NCBI GenBank assembly: GCA_947626485.1
Contig: CANQSG010000006.1
Span: forward strand, 1-30,886
Reading direction: 5' to 3'
Length of the DNA stretch: 30,886 nucleotides
DNA from: an uncultured Clostridia bacterium
GTDB lineage: Bacteria > Bacillota > Clostridia > Oscillospirales > Acutalibacteraceae
Made by a program: the position numbers and the translations under genes. Positions 25,363 to 30,886 of the stretch are shown here, piece after piece (the first letter of the stretch is position 1; every line of letters begins with the position of its first letter). The notes beneath the pieces are model-generated. The model was not told where the DNA came from, ran no database searches, and was given only the letters and a program-made list of their open reading frames with translations.

Positions 25363-26235
25363 ATGTTTACCGCCACTTATAGCAAAAGCAGGGACCTCTT
25401 CACCCCGATTCGGGATGTCCCCATGGACGTTATATGCGCCGGATTTCACTCGGTCGAAACCATGAGCGAGACAAGAGCGCTTTCGAACCGCCCGAACGGA
25501 ACGCCGAATTATCAGCTGATTTACATTAAAGAATGCAAAAGCCCCATCACCTACACGATCGGCGAGCAGGAATACGCCGCGCAGACCGATGACATCATCA
25601 TTTACCGGCCGCACGAAAAGCAAAGATATTTCTATACCATGAAGAACAAAGCGGTCGTTTATTGGATCCACTTCGACGGCGCCGAGGTCGAAAACCTGAT
25701 GAAACGGCTCTGCCTTCACGACGTCAGGCTCCTGCATCTCACGGATACCTCGATCTCGGTTCCCAAAGCCATTAAACGGATCATGAACGAGCTCCACGCG
25801 TCGCACCTGTTTTCGCACGACATCATCTGCGGCGAGCTTTACAGTCTGCTTGCGAAGCTCGCGCAGTTCAAATATCTCACCAGCAACAATTTTTCCAAGA
25901 TCGACGAAATCATAGACGATATTAAAACCAACTTTTCCAACAATCTTTCCAATCAGGATTATGCTTACAAATGCGGGCTGAGCCTTCCGCATTTTTTGCG
26001 GTGCTTCAAGCAGGTGACCGGCACTTCTCCCCTGAATTACAAGCTGAATCTTCGGGTCAACCACGCAAAAAATCTGATCACCAAGACCGAGCTCAGCGTC
26101 AATCAGATTTCGCAGATCGTCGGCTTTAACGACCCCGCTTATTTCAGCCGGTATTTCAAAAAATTGACCGGCCTGTCCCCCAAGGAATACCGCGAAAAAT
26201 TTTCAGTAAAGATGGAGGAAATGGGCGATGCGTAA
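25363..26235 (+). CDS. AraC-family transcriptional regulator
   Basis: A 290-residue protein. The N-terminal half (to about residue 160) is a cupin-type sensor domain, with YTIGEQEYAAQTDDIIIYRP and KNKAVVYWIHFDG as the typical strand pattern for sugar-sensing members. Residues about 180-285 hold the two helix-turn-helix motifs: LSNQDYAYKCGLSLPHFLRC then FKQVTG, and LSVNQISQIVGFNDPAYFSR then YFKKLTGLSPKEYR. It would bind an intermediate of glycan breakdown and activate the divergent cluster. The start at 25363 follows GGGGGGA; a longer frame starting inside the promoter is rejected. Its last 8 bases overlap the GH3 start, so the two are translationally coupled. It is the only specific regulator in the window. 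Confidence 0.92.
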   Translation: MFTATYSKSRDLFTPIRDVPMDVICAGFHSVETMSETRALSNRPNGTPNYQLIYIKECKSPITYTIGEQEYAAQTDDIIIYRPHEKQRYFYTMKNKAVVYWIHFDGAEVENLMKRLCLHDVRLLHLTDTSISVPKAIKRIMNELHASHLFSHDIICGELYSLLAKLAQFKYLTSNNFSKIDEIIDDIKTNFSNNLSNQDYAYKCGLSLPHFLRCFKQVTGTSPLNYKLNLRVNHAKNLITKTELSVNQISQIVGFNDPAYFSRYFKKLTGLSPKEYREKFSVKMEEMGDA

Positions 26236-28474
26236 CTACACCCTGTTTGCCAAAGAAATGCTTGCGAAGATGACGCTCAAAGAAAAGGTCGCGCAGCTCT
26301 CCCAAAAGGTCGCGGGGTATCGCTGCTTTACCCGCGACGGAGAGGAATTCACCTTTTCGAAGGAATTCGACGATTTTCTAAAGGAATACGGCCCGATGGG
26401 CGCGATCAGCAACATTCTGCGCGCAGACGCCTTTACGCGGCACGACTGGAACACCGGGATCGAGCCGCGGCACCGGGTGAAGGTCGCCAACGCCCTGCAA
26501 AAAAGGGTGCTGGAGCATTCCCGCCTGCAAATCCCCGTCCTGCTGGAGGTGGAAGCGAACCACGGCATTCAGGCGCTCGGCAGCGTCATGTTCCCGACGA
26601 ACCTCGGCATCGGCTGCACCTTCAACCCCGAATTGTACCGAAAAATCATGAAAACGGTCGGCAAGGAAATGCGGCTGTCGGCAAACCACATGGCCTTTAC
26701 CACCATGCTCGACATGGCGCGCGACCCGCGATGGGGTCGCACCGAGGAGTTTTTTTCAGAGGACCCTTACCTCGCGGCACAGTTTACCGAAAAAGGCGTG
26801 CTGGGCTACAAGTCCGAGGGGCCCTTGCTCTGCTGCAAGCATTACTGCGCGACCGGCGACGGCTTCGGCGGCATCAACGTCGGCGAGGTCAGCATCGGCC
26901 ACCGCGAGCTGCACGACATTCACCTCCCGCCGGCGGAAAAGGCGGTCAAGGCGGGCGCCGACGTCGTTATGGCGGCCTACAATGTGATCGACGGCATCCC
27001 GGGGCACATGAACGCTTATCTGCTGCGCACCGTCCTGCGCGAAGAGCTGGGCTTCGAGGGCATTGTGTTGTCGGACGGCTTCGGCGTGCAGCGCGCGATC
27101 GGCTGGATGGGCTATGACATGGAACGGGGAAGCGCCGCCGCGCTGAAAGCCGGCGTAGATTTGAGTTTAGCGGACACGGACGGCGCCTATTTGCATCTGG
27201 AAGAAGCCTGTAAAAAGGGCTATATCGACGAATCGCTCATCGATGCGGCGGTCACGAGGATCCTCGAAAAGAAATACGAGATCGGTCTGTTTGACAACCC
27301 ATATTTCGAGGATACCGGCGCGCTTGCTGCCTACTTAAAAAGCGGCGAGCAAAGAAAGCTGGCGTACGAAGCGGCGGCGGAATCGGCGGTGCTGTTAAAA
27401 AACAACGGCGTTTTGCCCTTGTCCGAAAACACAAAAATCGCCCTGATCGGCGCCCATGCCGACAACATCTATTATCAGCTGGGGGATTATTCCGCCTATC
27501 AAAAGCAGGGCGAGACCTGCACCGTTCGCGAAGCGCTTGCGCGAACATTTTCCTCGGTTTCTTTCACAAACGGCTGGGATTTTCGCGGCGCCTACGACGA
27601 TTTCGACCATGCGCTGCAACTCGCCGCGGAAAGCGACGTCGTGATCGTGACCGCGGGCGGCAGCACCGCCAAGCTGATCGACGACGTCGACTATGACCCG
27701 AACACCGGCGCGGTTCGAAGCGCGAGCCGATTCCTCGACTGCGGCGAGGGTATGGATGTGTCGGACATCAAGCTGCCGGGCAATCAAACCGAGCTGATCG
27801 AACGCTTGAGGGAAACCGGAAAGCCCGTCGTTGTGCTGCTCATGCAGGGGCGCCCCTATGAGATCACCCGGGCGAACGCGGCGGCGGACGCCGTGCTGGC
27901 GGTGTGGTATCCCGGCGTGGAGGGCGCGACGGCGATCTGCGATCTACTCACCGGAAAGGTCAATCCTTCCGGAAAGCTCTCGGTCTCCATTCCGGCCGCC
28001 TCCACCTGCCTGCCGGCCTATTACAATCGCCTTGCCGATGCGGATTACAGCTCCGGCAGCGAATGGACCGTCAACACATACAGCGACCACGTCGAACGGA
28101 TCCTCTATCCTTTCGGATACGGACTGTCCTATTCCGCGTTTCAATACAACAGCATGGAAGTGCGCAAAACCGGCGTCAACCGCTTTGCGGTCGACGTGAC
28201 GGTGGAAAACATCTCCGACCGCCCCGGAAAAGAGACCGTCCTGCTCTATATCCACGGCTCGGGCAACACCGTAAGGCGCCGCGTCAAAGAACTAAAGGGA
28301 TTCCGAAAGATCGACCTCGGCGCGCACGAACAGAAGACCGTGACGTTTCCATTGGGCTATGACGAACTGAAGGTCTACTCGGTAAACGAAATCTTCGAAG
28401 TCGAACAAGCAACCGTCACGCTCTACGTAGGCCCGCTCAAAGCCGAGATCCAAACCGAGCCGCAAAGATGCTGA
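26228..28474 (+). CDS. Glycoside hydrolase family 3 beta-glycosidase, cytoplasmic
   Basis: A 748-residue protein without signal peptide. The TIM-barrel domain has conserved GH3 landmarks: TTMLDMARDPRWGRTEE (about 158-174), CCKHYCATGDG (202-212) and FEGIVLSDGFG with Asp283 as catalytic nucleophile. The alpha/beta sandwich follows from about residue 380 (ESAVLLKNNGVLPL, VIVTAGGST, VVVLLMQGRPYEI), where the acid/base Glu should reside, and a fibronectin-like domain closes the protein (about 655-740, VTVENISDRPGKETVLLYIH). Retaining beta-glucosidases, xylosidases and related exo-enzymes share this layout. It probably removes beta-linked sugars from oligosaccharides brought in by the two importers. 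Start 26228 has GGAGGA upstream inside the regulator gene. A short leftover of sugar specificity cannot be read from sequence alone. Confidence 0.93.
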   Translation: MRNYTLFAKEMLAKMTLKEKVAQLSQKVAGYRCFTRDGEEFTFSKEFDDFLKEYGPMGAISNILRADAFTRHDWNTGIEPRHRVKVANALQKRVLEHSRLQIPVLLEVEANHGIQALGSVMFPTNLGIGCTFNPELYRKIMKTVGKEMRLSANHMAFTTMLDMARDPRWGRTEEFFSEDPYLAAQFTEKGVLGYKSEGPLLCCKHYCATGDGFGGINVGEVSIGHRELHDIHLPPAEKAVKAGADVVMAAYNVIDGIPGHMNAYLLRTVLREELGFEGIVLSDGFGVQRAIGWMGYDMERGSAAALKAGVDLSLADTDGAYLHLEEACKKGYIDESLIDAAVTRILEKKYEIGLFDNPYFEDTGALAAYLKSGEQRKLAYEAAAESAVLLKNNGVLPLSENTKIALIGAHADNIYYQLGDYSAYQKQGETCTVREALARTFSSVSFTNGWDFRGAYDDFDHALQLAAESDVVIVTAGGSTAKLIDDVDYDPNTGAVRSASRFLDCGEGMDVSDIKLPGNQTELIERLRETGKPVVVLLMQGRPYEITRANAAADAVLAVWYPGVEGATAICDLLTGKVNPSGKLSVSIPAASTCLPAYYNRLADADYSSGSEWTVNTYSDHVERILYPFGYGLSYSAFQYNSMEVRKTGVNRFAVDVTVENISDRPGKETVLLYIHGSGNTVRRRVKELKGFRKIDLGAHEQKTVTFPLGYDELKVYSVNEIFEVEQATVTLYVGPLKAEIQTEPQRC

Positions 28475-28522
28475 ACCCCCCGAAGCGTCAGATCATATCG
28501 CCCAAAATTTACAGAGTCAAGA

Positions 28523-28566
28523 CCACCGGTGAAACCGGTGGCTTGCACAGCCCCTGGAAGGGGCGC
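28523..28566. mobile_element. IS200/IS605-type end relic (hairpins)
   Basis: CCACCGGT (28523-28530) and ACCGGTGG (28534-28541) form an 8-bp hairpin with a 3-base loop, followed by GCTTGCACAG and a second small hairpin CCCCTGGAAGGGG. From memory this pairing is common at the ends of IS200/IS605-family elements in gut clostridia. No TnpA or TnpB frame is present, so only an end is left. Confidence 0.45.
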
Positions 28567-28584
28567 TGAAAGTTTGACACCGCA

Positions 28585-28834
28585 TTACCATCTCGGGCAG
28601 CCGCTCACGTGCGGCTGTCTTTTTTTACTATTTTTGCTACCCGTAAACGAGTCGGTGTACTCCTTGATGCCCACTTGATCTTGTGCGTAATCTTCTTTCA
28701 ACTGGTTCCGAATGTACGCCGCGATCATCTGCCCTATGCGAGCCGACCGTCACCATTGTCGGCAAAAGCGGCTTGTTCTTCTCCGACCATTCGCACACAA
28801 GCTCCGGGTGTATGGCTGCAAAGCTGTTCTCCAT
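28585..28834 (-). pseudogene. Frameshifted small gene of the accessory region
   Basis: From the ATG at 28834 (AAAGGAG upstream) the frame reads MENSFAAIHPELVCEWSEKN and on to LLPTMVTVGSH, which resembles the L..HPEL..EW...N..L.P..V..GS repeat of treble-clef zinc-finger proteins. Around 28733 the sensible reading moves to another frame: GQMIAAYIRNQLKEDYAQDQ, then VGIKEYTDSFTGSKNSKK, which I do not recognise but which has the look of a mobile-element accessory protein. It ends at 28585 inside the terminator hairpin. Whether this is one broken gene or two joined fragments is not clear. Function not assigned. Confidence 0.5.
28596..28628 (+). terminator. Rho-independent terminator downstream of the GH3 gene
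   Basis: CAGCCGC (28598-28604) and GCGGCTG (28611-28617) around a 6-base loop are followed by a run of T (28619 onward) on the plus strand. It lies about 120 bp after the GH3 stop and is the first strong terminator for the regulator-GH3 operon, though it may have arrived with the insertion relic. Confidence 0.7.
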
Positions 28835-28904
28835 CGTCGCCGCTCCTTTCCTTTGAGTACCCACATTATATAGAAAAAAGGCGCTGCGAGGAAGTTTGCG
28901 ATTT

Positions 28905-28956
28905 GCCGCCGGAACGCAAAAAAGCCCCCTGAAAGAGCATTTCTCTCTCAGGGGGT
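28905..28956 (-). terminator. Terminator hairpin, diverged copy of the toxin-antitoxin terminator
   Basis: A CCCCCTGA / TCAGGGGG stem with an inner AGAG/CTCT and a U-run on the minus strand. Both the stem and the 5' flank CCGCCGGAACGCAAAA match the terminator at 533-570. No intact minus-strand gene now ends here. Confidence 0.65.
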
Positions 28957-28965
28957 AACCTAAAA

Positions 28966-29098
28966 ATCTGCGATTTTTTCATCTTACGCATCTTTTTCGA
29001 CATCGTTTGATGTAAAGATATAAATTTGGGCTTTTAGGCGATTCCGAAAATCCGCGTAAATACTGGGTTTTTTACTCGATGGGCTTCATCGTCGGGAA
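28966..29098. repeat. Direct repeat, copy 1, ending in lysS 3' codons
   Basis: This copy matches 30592-30746 over most of its length, including ATCTGCGAT, CATCGTTTGATGTAA, TTTAGGCGATTCCGAAA and GTCGGGAA. The minus strand of its right end (29072-29098) encodes FPTMKPIE plus stop, the usual C-terminus of bacterial lysyl-tRNA synthetase. Confidence 0.7.
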
Positions 29099-29262
29099 CA
29101 ATAACAGTCTCTTATGGAGGGGCTGTCGGTTAGGAGCATGATGAGGCGTTCTATGCCGATGCCCAGGCCTCCGGTGGGGGGCATGCCGTATTCGAGGGCG
29201 GTCACGTAGTCATAGTCGACCTGCGAGCGGCTCTCGGGATCGAGCACTTTGCACTCTGCCAC
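29072..29262 (-). pseudogene. lysS: C-terminal fragment of lysyl-tRNA synthetase, frameshifted
   Basis: The minus strand encodes DYVTALEYGMPPTGGLGIGI followed by ERLIMLLTDSPSIRD, the motif 3 region of class II lysyl-tRNA synthetase. After SIRD the frame shifts by one base and continues LLFPTMKPIE plus stop at 29072. Upstream of about 29262 the similarity ends in unrelated codons. Less than a tenth of the normal protein of about 500 residues is present, so it cannot be active. The working gene must be outside this window. The 3' end of a tRNA-synthetase gene kept next to a direct repeat suggests a former integration or recombination site. Confidence 0.8.
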
Positions 29263-29359
29263 CTGGCGACTGGCACCCGTTCCCGTAGGCGGCCACGTAC
29301 AAACAGAGGAGAAGCGATGAAGGTATGGTAGATCCCTTTTCAATGTTTTGTACGATCCG
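29263..29359. other. Short spacer without recognised content
   Basis: About 100 bp between the lysS fragment and the stop of the AT-rich lipoprotein gene. An open frame crosses it from the fragment side but shows no family likeness. No terminator was found. Confidence 0.4.
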
Positions 29360-30511
29360 CTATTGGATCAAAAGGTCGACCAGCGAGTTTGTTTCCGGGT
29401 CGAACGTCATGATATTAAGATCTTTGTGCGAGTCAAGGAGATCCATTTTTTCCAAGTAAATAATGCCGTTTATTTTATTGATCCAATACCCGTATAGATC
29501 ATCGATCGCTAGGATCTTCACTTCATTGTTATCGTCGGAAAGGGAAATTTTACAAAGTGCCTCTTCTTTGTTTCCGCTTTCTAACCCCATAATACAATAT
29601 ATTTCGTTGTTTTCTGCCCATATCGGAATATCCTCTGTAAGTTCTCCGGTCAACATGGCTGTGTTAAATGAAAACCAACGATTCTGTGTTTCGTAGGTGA
29701 TCGTATCGGTGGCCTGGATCTCGATCGCCGGATCATAATCAGAATCTCGATAACCGATGCTCATATTGATGATTTTACCATCTGTGATCGGAAAGAGAAA
29801 ATCATAGTCATCTAATGCCTCTGATATTCTGCTGTTACGTTCTTGCTTATTGGTCCCGTCGAAAGAAAGGCTATAAAAGGCGGTCTCTTCTTTCCGATGA
29901 TCTTCGTATGAGTCATCCTCTTTTACGCCAGTATAAAAGAATTGCCGATTTTTGGCATCAACGCTTATACCTGTTATGCCATATGTTAAATCATCGGCCA
30001 AAACAGTAGCTTCCTCGGTTTTTATATCGATTTTTAAAAACACTTCATCATACGATAAATAAAGCGTATCATTATACAACATCAAAAAGCTGCAATCAAA
30101 AGCATCTCCTATATGGTAGATGGTTTGCATATCGCTTCCGTCTAAATTCATGCTTATTACACATAGAGAGTTGTAATGATCGGGATCCAGTACGGTGAAC
30201 CCATATAATTTTCCTTGAGCGGATATATTCATTTCTGCTATTGGATAATCGCAAACCTTCTTAAATGTATTTCCGTTTTTAGCGTAAACCCCGGCTGCAG
30301 TAGATAGGTACGTAACGCCTTTATACTCCGCAGCAAAGCCACCGCATTGCAAATTCGCGATCGAATTGCCGAAATAGTTTTGCGAGCTATCCGAAATGTC
30401 GGTTATGGCAGAAGACGACGAACTATCTGAAATATCGGTTTTGCAAGAAGACAATAGAGATAAGCAGATCGTCAAAACCAGAAGTATAGATATTCTTTTG
30501 GCTATTTTCAT
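29360..30511 (-). CDS. AT-rich lipoprotein of unknown function, beta-propeller-like
   Basis: A 383-residue lipoprotein. The signal peptide ends in lipobox LSSC, with the lipid-bearing Cys at residue 23, and a Ser-rich linker (SDSSSSSAITDISDSS) follows. The rest consists of repeated strands of the type GVTYLSTAAGVYAKNG, GKLYGFTVLDPDHYNSL, DTLYLSYDEVFLKIDI, NRQFFYTGVKED and GIIYLEKMDLL, with about 45-60 residue spacing, as in DUF5050-like propeller lipoproteins. No catalytic residues stand out. Start 30511 is the ATG after AAAGGGA; an upstream in-frame TTG lies in a palindrome and has no ribosome site. Base composition and codon choice are much more AT-rich than the sugar cluster, and the gene sits between two direct repeats, so it looks acquired. 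A role as surface protein is all that can be said. Confidence 0.7.
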   Translation of the reverse strand: MKIAKRISILLVLTICLSLLSSCKTDISDSSSSSAITDISDSSQNYFGNSIANLQCGGFAAEYKGVTYLSTAAGVYAKNGNTFKKVCDYPIAEMNISAQGKLYGFTVLDPDHYNSLCVISMNLDGSDMQTIYHIGDAFDCSFLMLYNDTLYLSYDEVFLKIDIKTEEATVLADDLTYGITGISVDAKNRQFFYTGVKEDDSYEDHRKEETAFYSLSFDGTNKQERNSRISEALDDYDFLFPITDGKIINMSIGYRDSDYDPAIEIQATDTITYETQNRWFSFNTAMLTGELTEDIPIWAENNEIYCIMGLESGNKEEALCKISLSDDNNEVKILAIDDLYGYWINKINGIIYLEKMDLLDSHKDLNIMTFDPETNSLVDLLIQ

Positions 30512-30538
30512 TTTAAAGTCCCTTTCTATAACTTTGTT

Positions 30539-30550
30539 TTGTCCGGACAA
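30539..30550. promoter_or_regulatory. Perfect 12-bp palindrome upstream of the lipoprotein gene
   Basis: TTGTCCGGACAA is fully self-complementary and lies 28 bases before the start codon of the lipoprotein gene, between possible promoter elements. It may be a dimeric repressor site. Single occurrence noted. Confidence 0.35.
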
Positions 30551-30591
30551 TAATTTTTTAACAACATAAAAGCCATGCTATCATTTAGAAG

Positions 30592-30746
30592 ATCTGCGAT
30601 TTTTCATCCTTCGCATCTTTTTTGACATCGTTTGATGTAAGTTTGATGTAAAGATGTAAATTTGCGTCTTTAGGCGATTCCGAAAGGCCGCATGAATACG
30701 GGGTTTTTCGGCTCTTTTAGTCGCCCAAGGGTTTCATTGTCGGGAA
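30592..30746. repeat. Direct repeat, copy 2, ending in lysS 3' codons
   Basis: A diverged copy of 28966-29098 with a short internal duplication of TTTGATGTAA (30631-30640 and 30642-30651). The minus strand of 30717-30746 encodes FPTMKPLGD plus stop, again the C-terminus of lysyl-tRNA synthetase, but here nothing upstream resembles the enzyme. Confidence 0.7.
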
Positions 30747-30886
30747 ACGCAGGAAGCATATTGCAAACCGTAGTAAAATGGCGTAAACCGTGATAAATCG
30801 TGATTCTCCAAATTTGCAATTTGATAAACCGTTGTATCCCGTGATATAAAACCCGTTTCATTCGATGTAGATTTTGATGTAAGGTC
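30747..30886. other. AT-rich edge region with short repeats
   Basis: No gene supported. AAACCGT occurs three times (30765-30771, 30785-30791, 30826-30832), and TTTGATGTAA recurs at 30873-30882, which may be the beginning of a third copy of the direct repeat cut off by the window edge. Confidence 0.45.

Noticed and set aside
30670..30861. 63-codon minus-strand open frame at the right edge
   Set aside because: It crosses the direct repeat in a frame different from the lysS codons, lacks a ribosome site and resembles nothing.
1..30886. tRNA, rRNA, riboswitch or CRISPR array
   Set aside because: No cloverleaf, rRNA core sequence, conserved riboswitch motif or regularly spaced repeat array was seen by eye; a covariance-model search would be needed to exclude weak cases.

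Overview
The window is about 31 kb of moderately G+C-rich DNA that most resembles a polysaccharide-degrading clostridial bacterium, probably an uncultured Oscillospirales/Ruminococcaceae member of a gut or rumen community. The reasons are dockerin- and cohesin-like modules, Thr-rich lipoprotein linkers, strong GGAGG ribosome sites, CUT1 sugar transporters without their own ATPase, and many secreted CBM-like domains. The taxonomic placement is inference; no rRNA or tRNA gene was seen.

Left end (1-1300). A 5'-truncated glycyl radical enzyme fragment lies at the window edge. To its right is a compact toxin-antitoxin pair (Phd/RelB-type antitoxin, RelE/ParE-type toxin) with a textbook sigma-70 promoter and its own terminator.

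Centre (1481-25015, all minus strand). Twelve genes run in one direction with mostly very short gaps. In order of transcription from the right they are: a substrate-binding lipoprotein; a secreted clan GH-A-like glycosidase; a 1585-residue membrane-anchored protein with seven CBM4/9-like domains plus dockerin-, cohesin- and cadherin-like modules; a 919-residue substrate-binding protein fused to N-terminal beta-sandwich domains; a MalF/MalG-like permease pair; a beta-propeller/TPR/YIP1 membrane protein; a DUF5696-like lipoprotein; a second permease pair; a secreted dockerin protein with an internal duplication; and a cytoplasmic beta-helix protein with a GH110-like acidic constellation. Divergently, on the plus strand, an AraC-type regulator overlaps a cytoplasmic GH3 glycosidase (25363-28474). 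Together this looks like a complete Gram-positive polysaccharide utilisation locus: surface binding and cutting, two importers, intracellular trimming by GH3 and the GH110-like enzyme, and AraC control. No ATP-binding subunit is present, so a shared MsmX-type ATPase elsewhere is expected.

Right end (28475-30886). This is a degraded accessory region: IS200/IS605-like hairpins, a frameshifted small gene, a terminator that repeats the one beside the toxin-antitoxin pair, and two diverged direct repeats that each end in the last codons of a lysyl-tRNA synthetase gene. Between those repeats sits an intact AT-rich lipoprotein gene, apparently cargo.

The most interesting unexplained part is the combination of CBM-fused binding protein, permease pair, propeller-TPR-YIP1 protein and DUF5696 lipoprotein as one unit, beside a cohesin/dockerin-bearing cell-surface protein.
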